Source: Paludibacteraceae bacterium (lineage in GTDB: Bacteria > Bacteroidota > Bacteroidia > Bacteroidales > Paludibacteraceae). From it: DNA of 64,000 nucleotides. Below are positions 1 through 8,318 of this stretch, in pieces. Within the stretch, counting starts at the first letter, position 1, and each line of letters opens with the position of its first letter. The position numbers and the translations under genes are program-made. The stretch lies in NCBI GenBank assembly GCA_024692565.1, contig JAILMN010000034.1, positions 1 through 64,000 on the forward strand, written 5' to 3'. The notes beneath the pieces are model-generated. The model did not search any database, was not told the origin of the DNA, and was given only the letters and a program-made list of their open reading frames with translations.

Positions 1-236
1 ATCGGCCTCAAGAACCGCTGCAAGTGCAACCGGTCCTTGGTTACTTCGCCGCGACCGTACATGCCCCATAACTCCAAGTTATACGGTTTGTATGCGTTCA
101 AGTAGTCCTCAAACGTGGGGTACAATCGATCCAAGCGATACATCTGGTAGATATCCTGCAGCGCTTTATGCTCCGCGGTGGTCCAATCGCCGATAGTATC
201 GTCCCAATCCAGGAATATGGCTTTGTATGGCTTCAT
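1..236 (-). CDS. HAD-family hydrolase, 3' part cut by window edge
   Basis: The minus-strand frame opens with ATG at 236 and runs off the left edge, so only about 78 N-terminal residues are visible. The start reads MKPYKAIFLDWDDTIGDW, which is haloacid dehalogenase motif I (DxDxT), with the nucleophile Asp in LDWDDT. The following helical cap-like stretch (residues about 20-78) resembles YjjG-type pyrimidine nucleotide phosphatases, which dephosphorylate dUMP or dTMP-like substrates in the cytoplasm. That substrate is an inference from the general look of the N-terminus; motifs II to IV lie outside the window. The stop of the upstream gene (241-243) is 4 nt away, so the three minus-strand genes here are probably one operon. 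Confidence 0.8.
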   Translation of the reverse strand, partial: MKPYKAIFLDWDDTIGDWTTAEHKALQDIYQMYRLDRLYPTFEDYLNAYKPYNLELWGMYGRGEVTKDRLHLQRFLRP

Positions 237-240
237 TCCG

Positions 241-741
241 CTATTTATTACATGCGAACGGTAAAAACCGACCGGTATGTTGGCAATAAGCTTCGTATTC
301 TTCGCCGAAGTCGCGGCGGAGACGTTTTTCTTCGGTCAACACTTGCACGATCATAATGGTCACAAAGATGACCCATACGAGTAGCGCTTGCCACGTCCAG
401 AGCCACACGATGTAGCCCAGCAGATAAATGAAAGTGCCGGTAAGCATAGGATTGCGGTTGATTCGATACGGCCCATCGGTCATCAGATGTTGCGTACGCG
501 AACCTATCTCGTGGTCAAACGCGTCCATGGGATTACCCTTACCGCGATGTTTCATATAGACGATGGTCCAAATAGTGAGTGCCAAGCCGCTAAGGATCAG
601 TACACCTGTTATTGATGCGCGTATGGCACCGATATGCTCCAATGCCGGCATGCCTGATGCCAACCACATGATCGTCGGCAGCAGCACAACGAACATCACT
701 CCGCCGAGCACGTAGCCAGCTATATCACGAAACTTTTTCAT
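241..741 (-). CDS. Isoprenylcysteine carboxyl methyltransferase-like membrane protein
   Basis: A 166-residue integral membrane protein. Four to five hydrophobic segments are visible at about residues 8-30, 42-62, 100-118 and 120-136. The C-terminal half carries the ICMT/PEMT family signature: GPYRINRNPMLTG at about 90-102, and EEKRLRRDFGEEYEAY near the C-terminus, which in the family form the SAM-binding and catalytic part. Bacterial members are membrane methyltransferases of mostly unknown substrate, so no substrate is assigned. Its ATG overlaps the stop of the upstream dipeptidase gene by four bases (ATGA, 738-741), which implies translational coupling. Confidence 0.85.
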   Translation of the reverse strand: MKKFRDIAGYVLGGVMFVVLLPTIMWLASGMPALEHIGAIRASITGVLILSGLALTIWTIVYMKHRGKGNPMDAFDHEIGSRTQHLMTDGPYRINRNPMLTGTFIYLLGYIVWLWTWQALLVWVIFVTIMIVQVLTEEKRLRRDFGEEYEAYCQHTGRFLPFACNK

Positions 742-1478
742 TGCTCTTCGGTTTGGGTGATCGGGAAATCAAAATACGTATCCGGATAGGGTTCGTTCGC
801 CAGCGTGAAATGCCACCACTCGCTGTCGATTGGCAGAAATCCGTGCCGCAACATCGCGGTGCGAAGGACAAGGCGGTTGTAGAACTGCACGCTCGTCAGC
901 CCGCCTTCTTGCTCGCTATATTCCAGGTTGTCAGGATTGCCGCAGTAGTCCGGATGGCTCTCGTTGCCGAACCAGTCGAAAGGCGAACCCATATCCAGTT
1001 CCTTACCTGTCGCCTCGTCGATGAGCGTAAGATCGACTGTCGAACCGCGACTATGTCCCGAACGCGCCAGGATATAATTCTGCTCAAAGAGCAGACTCTT
1101 GTCCACCATCGGATAGAAAATACGTTTCATCGCCGTATCCTGCAGGTTCTCCGCCCAACGGATGAAATGGTTCACCGCACGCTGCGGACGGTATGCATCC
1201 CATATCTTGAGACGATACCCGCCATGACGACGCAGGTCATCACTCACGGCTCGCAACGAATCAGCTGCTTCACGCGTCATCAACGCTATCGGCGCCTCGT
1301 ATCCGTCGATCCGTTCGCCCACAAAATTATACGTGCTGTAGTACCGAATCTCTAAAATCGCGTCCGGCACCACATCTGTGATTGCCACAAAATCCGACCG
1401 ATCCATCGTCGGATCCTTCTGTTTCGCGCAGCCTGCCATCACCAGCGCCGCACATGCCAAAATAAATAGTTTTTGCAT
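738..1478 (-). CDS. ddpX: D-alanyl-D-alanine dipeptidase (VanX/DdpX, M15D), lipoprotein
   Basis: A 246-residue protein with a lipoprotein signal (LVMAGC lipobox, Cys at about residue 17). It has the complete M15D zinc peptidase set: DAYRPQRAV, with the transition-state Arg; SGHSRGSTVDLTLID, with the His and Asp zinc ligands; and EWWHFTL, with the catalytic Glu and the third ligand His. The family hydrolyses D-Ala-D-Ala released from peptidoglycan. In organisms without vanHA it serves scavenging rather than glycopeptide resistance, and no vanH or vanA is visible here. The lipobox places it in the cell envelope. It is the first gene of a minus-strand operon with its own promoter at 1498-1528, about 20 nt upstream. 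Confidence 0.9.
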   Translation of the reverse strand: MQKLFILACAALVMAGCAKQKDPTMDRSDFVAITDVVPDAILEIRYYSTYNFVGERIDGYEAPIALMTREAADSLRAVSDDLRRHGGYRLKIWDAYRPQRAVNHFIRWAENLQDTAMKRIFYPMVDKSLLFEQNYILARSGHSRGSTVDLTLIDEATGKELDMGSPFDWFGNESHPDYCGNPDNLEYSEQEGGLTSVQFYNRLVLRTAMLRHGFLPIDSEWWHFTLANEPYPDTYFDFPITQTEEQ

Positions 1479-1497
1479 ATTTGCGTCAATTTTGCCG

Positions 1498-1528
1498 CAA
1501 AGGTACGAAAAAAAATTGACATGCGCAA
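1498..1528 (-). promoter_or_regulatory. Bacteroidetes sigma-70 promoter for ddpX
   Basis: On the minus strand, TTG (1528-1526) is followed by a 20-nt spacer and TACCTTTG (1505-1498), which matches the Bacteroidetes TTG / TAnnTTTG consensus. It diverges from the rlmD promoter 29 nt away. Confidence 0.8.
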
Positions 1529-1556
1529 GTATTTATGCAATTTTACACGTTTTTCC

Positions 1557-1587
1557 TTGCTTATGTCAAAAAAAAGCAGTACCTTTG
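1557..1587 (+). promoter_or_regulatory. Bacteroidetes sigma-70 promoter for rlmD
   Basis: TTG (1557-1559), a 20-nt spacer, then TACCTTTG (1580-1587). The -7 box is the left arm of a perfect palindrome, ACCTTTGC-agcc-GCAAAGGT (1581-1600), so the first transcribed bases could pair with the promoter strand or form a hairpin. Confidence 0.8.
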
Positions 1588-1608
1588 CAGCCGCAAAGGT
1601 TAGGGAAA

Positions 1609-3087
1609 ATGAAAAAGAAGAATTTACCTATTTATGAGAACGTGGAGATCACGGGTGTGGCTGCAGAAGGAAAGGCAGTTGTGCGGATTGACGGAATCGT
1701 TTGCTTTGTGCCGAACTGTGTGCCGGGCGATATAGTGGACCTGCAGGTGACGAAGAAGAAACACTCGTTCATGGAGGCCCGCGTGCTGCGGTTGGTGAAG
1801 CCGAGTGCGGTAAGGTGCGCTGCGAAATGCAAGCATTTCGGGGTGTGCGGCGGATGTAAATGGCAGATATTGCCGTATGCAGAGCAGTTGAGATATAAGC
1901 AGCAGCAGATCGTGGATAACCTGACGCGAATCGGGAAAATAGAATTGCCGGAGATCAGTCCTATTTTGGGCAGTAAGCATATCTACGAATACCGGAACAA
2001 ATTGGAGTTCACCTGCGCGGACCGGAAATGGCGGACGTTCGAGGAATATGCACAAATGAAGCCCTCTTCGGCGGAGGCCGCTTCTCCCGATAAGCGGGAG
2101 AACGCTCCGGGACAAGAGCCGAGTATTGGTTTTCATATACCGAATTGCTTTGACAAGGTGCTGGACATCGAGGAGTGCCACCTGATGCCGGAGATCAATA
2201 ACCGGATTCGGAACGGCGTTCGCGAGTACGCACGTGCGCACGGGTTAACATTCTATAATGAACACACGCACGAGGGACTGCTGCGAACGTTGATCTTGCG
2301 CAATAACCACCAAGGGGAGTTGATGATGATTCTCTCTTTCGGAGAGAATATTTTAAATTTTAGATTGCAGATTGAAGATTTGATGGAATGGCTGCACAGC
2401 TCGTTTCCGGAGATTGTGTCGCTGCTGTATGTGGAGAACACGAAGTATAACGACACGATCGGGGACTTGGAGGTAAAGACGTATTTCGGGCAGGACCACA
2501 TCATCGAAGAGATGGAGGGTTTGCGATTCAAGGTAGGTCCGAAGTCCTTCTACCAGACGAATACAGAGCAGGCGTACGAGTTGTACAAAGTGGCGAGAAG
2601 CTTCGCGTTTGAGAATGGTGAGAATGGTGAGAATGGTGAAAAGCCGCTGGTATATGATTTATATACGGGGACGGGGACGATCGCCAATTTTGTAGCAAGC
2701 CAAGCGCGGCAGGTGATTGGCATCGAGTACGTTCCGGAAGCGATAGAGGATGCGAAAGTGAACTCGGCGCTGAACGGGATAGCGAACACGCTGTTCTATG
2801 CCGGGGACATGAAAGATATACTGAATGATGCTTTTATCGCGGAGCACGGCCGACCGGATGTGATCATCACCGATCCGCCTCGGGCAGGTATGCACGAAGA
2901 TGTGGTGAACGTGATACTAAAGGCGGAGCCGAAGCGGATTGTGTATGTGAGTTGCAATCCTGCGACGCAGGCACGTGATTTGGCGCTATTGGATGCGAAA
3001 TACAAGGTGACGAAGGTGCAGCCGGTAGATATGTTCCCGCACACGCAGCACGTTGAGAACGTGGTTCAACTTACGTTGAAATTTTAG
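1609..3087 (+). CDS. rlmD: 23S rRNA (uracil-C5)-methyltransferase, RlmD/TrmA family
   Basis: Start ATG 1609 was chosen because it lies 22 nt after the promoter -7 box; the in-frame extension to 1378 would lie upstream of transcription. The product is 492 residues. It has an N-terminal TRAM domain (about 1-60), a [4Fe-4S] cysteine set (CAAKCKHFGVCGGC, about 68-81), a SAM site (DLYTGTGTI), the motif TDPPRAGMH and the catalytic Cys region YVSCNPAT near the C-terminus. The family methylates U1939 or a related uridine of 23S rRNA (RlmD/RlmCD) or U54 of tRNA (TrmA); the Fe-S cluster favours the rRNA enzymes. Two short repeats lie inside the frame: a 9-bp unit at about 2614-2642 that gives NGENGENGE, and a heptamer-like stretch at 2350-2375. 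The stop codon lies inside the following heptamer array. Confidence 0.93.
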   Translation: MKKKNLPIYENVEITGVAAEGKAVVRIDGIVCFVPNCVPGDIVDLQVTKKKHSFMEARVLRLVKPSAVRCAAKCKHFGVCGGCKWQILPYAEQLRYKQQQIVDNLTRIGKIELPEISPILGSKHIYEYRNKLEFTCADRKWRTFEEYAQMKPSSAEAASPDKRENAPGQEPSIGFHIPNCFDKVLDIEECHLMPEINNRIRNGVREYARAHGLTFYNEHTHEGLLRTLILRNNHQGELMMILSFGENILNFRLQIEDLMEWLHSSFPEIVSLLYVENTKYNDTIGDLEVKTYFGQDHIIEEMEGLRFKVGPKSFYQTNTEQAYELYKVARSFAFENGENGENGEKPLVYDLYTGTGTIANFVASQARQVIGIEYVPEAIEDAKVNSALNGIANTLFYAGDMKDILNDAFIAEHGRPDVIITDPPRAGMHEDVVNVILKAEPKRIVYVSCNPATQARDLALLDAKYKVTKVQPVDMFPHTQHVENVVQLTLKF

Positions 3088-3150
3088 ATTTTAGATTTTA
3101 TATTTTAGATTTTAGATTTTAGATTTTAGATTTTATATTTTAGATTTTAT
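3081..3150 (+). repeat. Heptamer array (ATTTTAG/ATTTTAT x10)
   Basis: Ten exact 7-bp units, six ATTTTAG or seven with G ends and the rest ending in T, fill the whole gap between two genes. The first unit contains the TAG stop of rlmD (3085-3087), and the last unit gives the first two bases of the ATG of the subtilase gene (3149). Confidence 0.9.
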
Positions 3151-4564
3151 GCTTTTGCTAATACTTTTACACGCATTTTTTGTGAGTTTTTTGGATAAGC
3201 CGGAGAAGACGGTTCCGCAGTTATCGCCTCGCGCTATAGAGCAGCGCGCTAAATGGGGTATCGGGACGGACGAGAAGGATTATCCGGTGAGTGCGTTGTA
3301 CACGGACAGTCTGCGGAGGATGGGTGCGACGATCTACCACAGCAGCCGTTGGTTCAACGGGGTGACCTGCGAGATGGATTCGACCTTGGCGCAGAAAGTA
3401 GCGGGATTGAAATTCGTGACGGGTGTAGAGTTGACGCGAGACAACAACCGCAGTCCCCGTTCGCTGATGCCGAAGCTTCGCCGTGTACCGAAATGCGTGA
3501 GTGCGGAGGAGGCTATAAAGGCTGCGGACACGGATGCGCAGTTGGAGCTATTTAACTTGCTGAAATTGCACGAGGCGGGATATGAAGGTCAAGGAATATT
3601 GATGACCGTTTGCGACGGAGGATTTCAGAAGGCGAACACGCTGAGTGTATTTCGTCAGACGCAGGAGTTGGGGCATTTTGATTTCACAGACGACACGGAC
3701 GGTTTCTACGGTTCGACCGGCGGTCACGGGACGAAATGTCTGAGTGTGATATCGGGTATAGAGACGGATTTCTACGGTGCTGCGACGCAGAGCGATTACT
3801 ACCTGATGCGATCGGAGGAGAACAACACGGAGAGCCGCAAGGAGATGGATAACTTGGTAGCGGCATTGGAGAAAGCGGATTCGTTGGGCGTGAACGTGTT
3901 CTCGGTTTCGTTGGGTTATGCGCAGTTCGACGACTATAGGGATCTGGACAAGACGAAGGACTTGGACGGCAAGTCGACTCGTTGCAGCCGTGCGGCTACT
4001 ATCGCGGCGCGAAAGGGTATGTTGGTATGCGTAGCGGCGGGAAATGAAGGTGATGACGCGTGGGGTACGTTAGGTGCTCCGGCTGACGCGGACAGCGTGC
4101 TGACGGTAGGGGCGGTCAATGTGAACGGCAAGATAGGTTCGTTCTCGAGTTACGGTCCTTCGTCGGACGGTAGGATCAAACCCGAGGTGTGTGCGGTAGG
4201 CGTGAATACGTGGGTTTGGAGTCCGTTCGGGTTCGGTACTAATGATAACGGCACGAGTTTTGCGACGCCGCTGTTGGCGGGTCTGGCGTCTGCGTTATGG
4301 TCGGCGCTGCCGGATGAGAATGCGATGCAGATACGGGAACGTATCATCCGTTCGTCAACCCGCTATATGAGTCCGGACACGAATAACTACAAGTACGGTT
4401 ACGGTATCCCGGATGCATGGAAGGCGTACACGATGGAGTTGCCGCAAGGGGTTGAGAGTGTTCAGACGTCAGAAATCAGAGTTCAGAAGGTGCTGCGGGA
4501 CGGGCAGATGTTGATTATACGCGGGGACGCGGTGTACAACGCTGCAGGGCAGCGGATTGAATAA
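3149..4564 (+). CDS. Subtilisin-like S8 serine protease, exported
   Basis: 471 residues with an N-terminal signal peptide (LLLILLHAFFVSFL). The subtilase triad is complete: Asp156 in MTVCDGGF, His193 in GGHGTKC and Ser370 in GTSFATPLLAG. The segment between the signal and residue about 145 looks like a short propeptide or inhibitor-like region. The last 35 residues (VQKVLRDGQMLIIRGD, then VYNAAGQRIE) are the shared tail seen in six other exported proteins of this window. The protein presumably acts outside the cell or at the surface on protein substrates. The start codon is formed by the last unit of the heptamer array. A degenerate repeat (4462-4492) encodes TSEIRVQ just before the tail. Confidence 0.9.
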   Translation: MLLLILLHAFFVSFLDKPEKTVPQLSPRAIEQRAKWGIGTDEKDYPVSALYTDSLRRMGATIYHSSRWFNGVTCEMDSTLAQKVAGLKFVTGVELTRDNNRSPRSLMPKLRRVPKCVSAEEAIKAADTDAQLELFNLLKLHEAGYEGQGILMTVCDGGFQKANTLSVFRQTQELGHFDFTDDTDGFYGSTGGHGTKCLSVISGIETDFYGAATQSDYYLMRSEENNTESRKEMDNLVAALEKADSLGVNVFSVSLGYAQFDDYRDLDKTKDLDGKSTRCSRAATIAARKGMLVCVAAGNEGDDAWGTLGAPADADSVLTVGAVNVNGKIGSFSSYGPSSDGRIKPEVCAVGVNTWVWSPFGFGTNDNGTSFATPLLAGLASALWSALPDENAMQIRERIIRSSTRYMSPDTNNYKYGYGIPDAWKAYTMELPQGVESVQTSEIRVQKVLRDGQMLIIRGDAVYNAAGQRIE

Positions 4565-4569
4565 AAAAA

Positions 4570-4671
4570 AGGGTAAGCGATTTGTATCGCACCGCTACAA
4601 CCTCCTACCCTTGCTACGGTCAAGTCCTGGGGGAGTTCAGAGGGAGCTGGTCGTACAAGACTTACCCTAAC
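4570..4671 (-). ncRNA. ffs: SRP RNA (bacterial small 4.5S type)
   Basis: The roughly 100-nt minus-strand transcript has the SRP domain IV sequence: CAGG and AGCA flank the apical stem (CCCCCAGGAC, then GTAGCAAGGG). Long closing arms are visible: AGGGTAAG-TC-TTGTA at the 5' end pairs with TACAA-ATCG-CTTACCCT at the 3' end, followed directly by eight T residues that would end transcription. A promoter sits 16 nt upstream. The RNA scaffolds Ffh for co-translational membrane targeting. The apical loop reads ACUUGACCGU instead of the usual form closed around GGAA, which is unusual. The identification rests on the conserved bulge and the closing helix. Confidence 0.82.
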
Positions 4672-4686
4672 TCTCAAAATCGGCTG

Positions 4687-4717
4687 CAAAATTACAACAA
4701 AAATCGCACATATGCAA
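4687..4717 (-). promoter_or_regulatory. Promoter for SRP RNA
   Basis: Minus strand TTG (4717-4715), a 20-nt spacer and TAATTTTG (4694-4687). It lies about 16 nt before the RNA 5' end. Confidence 0.78.
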
Positions 4718-4742
4718 ATTTTTTTGCATTTTTTTGCAATTT

Positions 4743-4911
4743 ACGGAGTTTTGCTCCGTGATTATTAAAGAGCCTAAGACTATGCAGATAGCGCATATAC
4801 TCCTCAAAAAATGCGGTGCCCCCCGCTCGTGCTTTTGCGGACCCCAACCGCAAAAGAACGTTTTTGCAGGAGTACATGCTGATATACGCTAACGCGAGGC
4901 TCTTTAATAAT
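4743..4911. repeat. 151-bp inverted-repeat element, copy 1, with adjoining hairpin
   Basis: The core 4761-4911 begins ATTATTAAAGAGCCT and ends with its exact complement AGGCTCTTTAATAAT (15-bp perfect terminal inverted repeats). Inside are arms TACTCCT and AGGAGTA, and a 9-bp stem CTTTTGCGG/CCGCAAAAG around a 7-nt loop. A small hairpin ACGGAG-tttt-gCTCCGT (4743-4759) adjoins on the left. A second copy of identical length with 8 differences is at 22720-22870. No reading frame is conserved. It could be a MITE-like element or a structured RNA. Confidence 0.85.
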
Positions 4912-4987
4912 CGTAAGCGACGGAAGGGGCGGGTTGCAAAAAAATGCGGGGCGTGCCGAAATTTTGGGCATAAAAAGTGATTTTTTT

Positions 4988-6391
4988 GTGTTAGAAGACT
5001 TCATCATAGGACGAATTCGAGCGGAATTGCCGTTTGAGCCGAATGCGGAGAAAGAGGGTTTGTTGCGGGCTCTTGGCGGTTTCATCATGTCGCGTGACGG
5101 ACGGAAAGCCTTTATTCTTCGCGGGTACGCAGGTACGGGAAAGACGAGTGTGGTGAGTGCGTTGGTACGGGCTTTGGCTGGACTGAAACAACCCTGTGTG
5201 CTGTTGGCTCCTACGGGTCGGGCGGCGAAGGTGCTGAGTCGCTATTCGGGTGCGCAGGCTTATACGATTCATAAATTCATTTACCGGCAAAACCAGTTGG
5301 GCGTAGAGGCTTTTTCGCTGAGTGACAACTTGCATCGGAATACGCTCTTTATCGTGGATGAGGGGTCGATGTTGTCGGGCAATCGGGACAACGGTGTTTT
5401 CGGTAGCGGTTGCGTGTTAGACGACCTGGTGAAGTACGTGTACAGCGGCGCGGGATGCAGTCTGATGCTGTTAGGCGACGATGCTCAGTTGCCGCCTGTC
5501 GGTAGCGTCAACAGTCCGGCGTTGGAGTCCGATTGGATGCGGGAGCGGTATCAGTTGTCGGTAGTCAGTTATCAGTTGACGGAAGTAGCACGCCAGGCGT
5601 TGGATAGCGGAGTGCTTTCCGAAGCGACGAGGATACGAAAAGCAATTGGAGATTTGACATTGAAGATTGGAGATTTTTCCATTCAACCGAACGGGAAGGA
5701 TATTGTGCAGGTGCCGGGAGAGGAAGTGGTGGAATACTTGGAGTCGAGTTGGCGGGAAGTGGGCGCCGAAGAGACCCTGATTATCGCGCGGAGCAACAAG
5801 ATGACGAACCTGTATAACGGCGGCGTGCGGGCACAGATACTATGGAAAGAAGATGCGCTGTCGAACGGCGACCGGATTATGGTGAGCAAGAACAATTATT
5901 TCTGGACGAAGGAATACAAAGACTTGGAGTTCTTAGCGAACGGCGACATGCTGGAGATTGTGCGGTTGACGAACCAACACGAGTTGTACGGTTTTTCGTT
6001 CGCCAAAGCGACGCTTCGTTCGGTTGATTACGATTGGGAGATCGAGGCGCTGGTATGGTTGGACACGCTGACGACCGACAGTCCGGAAGCCAATTATACG
6101 CTGCAGAAAGAGCTGTTTGCACGTATCGCGGAGGACTATCCGGAGATACGGAACAAGAAGGAGCTGGTGAAGACGATCTACGAGACGCCGTACTACAACG
6201 CGCTGCAAGTTCGGTACGCCTACTGCGTGACATGCCATAAGGCGCAAGGCGGGCAATGGAAGCACGTGTTTGTGAACGAATTAACGAATGAACGAGTGAA
6301 TGAATTAACGAGTGAGGAACGGCGGGAATATGGGCGATGGTTATATACCGCGGTGACTCGCGCGACGGAAAAAGTATTCCTTTTGCGATAA
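4988..6391 (+). CDS. RecD-like superfamily I DNA helicase / AAA ATPase
   Basis: 467 residues from GTG 4988. A TTG at 4934 is in frame, but its extra 18 codons fall in sequence shared with the non-coding flank of the second 151-bp element, so GTG is preferred. Helicase motifs: Walker A GYAGTGKTS (about 50), Walker B LFIVDEGSM, motif III LLGDDAQLPPVG, and the UvrD_C_2 pair CVTCHKAQGGQ and YTAVTRATEKV at the C-terminus. The family (RecD2-like) unwinds DNA 5' to 3' in repair. Three degenerate repeat tracts lie inside the frame: 5548-5582 (YQLSVVSYQLT), 5644-5682 (IGDLTLKIGDF) and 6276-6318 (NELTNERVNELTSEE). They look like inserted residues on surface loops. Confidence 0.88.
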   Translation: MLEDFIIGRIRAELPFEPNAEKEGLLRALGGFIMSRDGRKAFILRGYAGTGKTSVVSALVRALAGLKQPCVLLAPTGRAAKVLSRYSGAQAYTIHKFIYRQNQLGVEAFSLSDNLHRNTLFIVDEGSMLSGNRDNGVFGSGCVLDDLVKYVYSGAGCSLMLLGDDAQLPPVGSVNSPALESDWMRERYQLSVVSYQLTEVARQALDSGVLSEATRIRKAIGDLTLKIGDFSIQPNGKDIVQVPGEEVVEYLESSWREVGAEETLIIARSNKMTNLYNGGVRAQILWKEDALSNGDRIMVSKNNYFWTKEYKDLEFLANGDMLEIVRLTNQHELYGFSFAKATLRSVDYDWEIEALVWLDTLTTDSPEANYTLQKELFARIAEDYPEIRNKKELVKTIYETPYYNALQVRYAYCVTCHKAQGGQWKHVFVNELTNERVNELTSEERREYGRWLYTAVTRATEKVFLLR

Positions 6392-6426
6392 AAATAAGGT
6401 ATTTTAATAAATTTTTATTATAATCT

Positions 6427-6457
6427 TTGCATATATAAAAAAAATGTTGTACCTTTG
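6427..6457 (+). promoter_or_regulatory. Promoter for lipoprotein-OmpA operon
   Basis: TTG (6427-6429), a 20-nt spacer and TACCTTTG (6450-6457), again with the palindrome ACCTTTGC-accc-GCAAAGGT at 6451-6470. Confidence 0.8.
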
Positions 6458-6500
6458 CACCCGCAAAGGTTTTTTTGTCACAAAATAACAAACAATCATA

Positions 6501-8306
6501 ATGAAACAATTCAATCATCTTCGGGCAGTAATGGCCCTTGTTATGGCAAGTTTCGTATTAGCGAGTTGCCATTCGGACGTTGATCTGAAAAACATCGACA
6601 CCCAGGCCGAGTTGGAGTTGGGTATCGCGTTGCCTATCGGTAGTCTTCATGCTACGATGGGTGATTTTTTGGGCAACGGCAAAGTAGCGAATATCTCGGT
6701 TGACGAGAATGGTATTTTCCACTTCATCGACACGTTCCCTATCCCGGCGAAGCAGTACCACCAGATTGACTTGGCGAGTTACATCATCAAGGACGCTGCG
6801 ACATTGAAATTCAACATCGCGGACAAGACGGGTACGGTCACGATCTACGGAAACGGCACGACCGAGTATCCGCTGGAGTTCCCGATGGAGATAGGTATGG
6901 AAGGTATCAACGACAACCTGAGTGAGGAGCGAATCGACAGTATTAAGGTGACGGAAGCGAAGTTCGTTTCGGTCATCAACGTGGAGAATTTCGACCTCAA
7001 CTGGAGCGAGATCAAGAGCGTGCAATTGGAGCTGCTCGATCAGTTCCGTCGTCCGGCGGGTAAGTACGTTGATATCCCTATCAGCGGTCAGAATTTCGGA
7101 TCGGAGATACCGATTGACGTGACGAACTTCGCGCTCTGCCTGATGAAGGACAAGAGCAATCCGGGTCAGACGGTAGATAAGATTCAATTCAAGATCAAGT
7201 TCGTCGTTTGCCCGTCCAACGGTCACAATATCGAGGTGAAGAGCGACAGTAAATTTGCGTATAACCTGCAGGTGAAGGTGATTGACTACGAGGCAATTTG
7301 GGGATATTTCCAGGCCGGCAATCAGATGCGCTCGACGCAGAAATTGACGATGGACAGCCTTTGGGGCGATTGGCGCAGCGTGAAGAAGCTGAAAGTGCGT
7401 TTCATGGAGCCGAGTATCGACGTATCGGTATGGCACAGGGTAGCCGCTCCGCTGCGTATGTACATCGATTATATCAGCGCGATTGACTCGTTGGGCCACG
7501 CGACGAACGCGACCTGGAACGGCATCGATTCGGTTAACTTCGACCTGCCGTACTCGCTGTCTCCGTACTCGGGCCTGACCGACAGCGTGAAGAACTCGAA
7601 GCGCTTCTCGTACGACCCGCACGAGGGACACATCGATGAGTTGTTCGACGTTCGTCCGGACACGTTCGCATACAGTTTCCACCTGCTGGTAGATAAGAAC
7701 CCGCGTGCCGATTATCCATGGAAGCAACACCGTATCACGAAGGACGGAACGGTTCGCGGCGATGCGATCTTCGATGTGCCGTTCAAGTTCAACACAGGTA
7801 GCGAATTGCAATACACGACGACGGTCAAGGACATCAACATCAGCAATATATCGTTGGATTCGCTGTTGGCAAGCGTTCAGGTGATCGACAGCATCAAGAG
7901 CGGTACGCTGAAGTTGATTTTGGACATCAAGAACGGTATTCCGTTCGACCTCAATGCCTACTTCACGTTCCTGAATGCGGACAGCGTCGATCTGGGTCTG
8001 CGGTTGGTTCAGGACAACGATTCGAACCGCATTCACCTGCCGGCACCGACGATGGAGAAGTCCGCGTTAGAGAAATACGGACGTGTGACGGCTCCGTCGG
8101 TAACGCGCCTGATCGTGAACGTGGAGAAGAACGATTTCAACCGTTTGGCGGAGACGAAGATGCTTCGTTTCGATGCGGCTATCACGGGTAACCCGCAGCC
8201 GTGCTACATCGAGGAGAAAACCGACCTGACGGTTAAGATCGGCTTGTCGGCACAGATCGATGCGATCTTCAATTTCGACAATGATTCCACCAAAACCAAA
8301 AAATAG
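6501..8306 (+). CDS. Large Bacteroidetes lipoprotein of unknown function
   Basis: 601 residues with a lipobox (FVLASC, Cys about residue 23), so it is an envelope lipoprotein. The rest is rich in beta strands and has no catalytic motif that I recognise. It is first in a two-gene operon: the OmpA/TSP3 protein gene starts 13 nt after its stop and is preceded by AGGAGG. The pairing suggests that the lipoprotein and the outer-membrane protein act together, but no role can be stated from sequence. The 5' leader from the promoter is about 40 nt. Base composition matches the neighbours. Confidence 0.85.
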   Translation: MKQFNHLRAVMALVMASFVLASCHSDVDLKNIDTQAELELGIALPIGSLHATMGDFLGNGKVANISVDENGIFHFIDTFPIPAKQYHQIDLASYIIKDAATLKFNIADKTGTVTIYGNGTTEYPLEFPMEIGMEGINDNLSEERIDSIKVTEAKFVSVINVENFDLNWSEIKSVQLELLDQFRRPAGKYVDIPISGQNFGSEIPIDVTNFALCLMKDKSNPGQTVDKIQFKIKFVVCPSNGHNIEVKSDSKFAYNLQVKVIDYEAIWGYFQAGNQMRSTQKLTMDSLWGDWRSVKKLKVRFMEPSIDVSVWHRVAAPLRMYIDYISAIDSLGHATNATWNGIDSVNFDLPYSLSPYSGLTDSVKNSKRFSYDPHEGHIDELFDVRPDTFAYSFHLLVDKNPRADYPWKQHRITKDGTVRGDAIFDVPFKFNTGSELQYTTTVKDINISNISLDSLLASVQVIDSIKSGTLKLILDIKNGIPFDLNAYFTFLNADSVDLGLRLVQDNDSNRIHLPAPTMEKSALEKYGRVTAPSVTRLIVNVEKNDFNRLAETKMLRFDAAITGNPQPCYIEEKTDLTVKIGLSAQIDAIFNFDNDSTKTKK

Positions 8307-8318
8307 GAGGACTGAGCA

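Noticed and set aside
738..1478. VanX as a sign of glycopeptide resistance
   Set aside because: No vanH, vanA or regulator is nearby; a lipoprotein D-Ala-D-Ala peptidase fits cell-wall recycling.
3081..3150. 7-bp arrays as CRISPR or as an origin of replication
   Set aside because: Unit size and lack of spacers rule out CRISPR. No DnaA-box cluster or dnaA gene is nearby.
4692..4877. Open frame of 61 residues across the 151-bp element copy 1
   Set aside because: The frame is not kept in copy 2, and the DNA shows hairpin structure instead.
6558..8036. 492-residue open frame antisense to the lipoprotein gene
   Set aside because: It is an antisense shadow of a gene with promoter, lipobox and operon partner. 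Composition is Arg/Val-rich with no recognisable motif.
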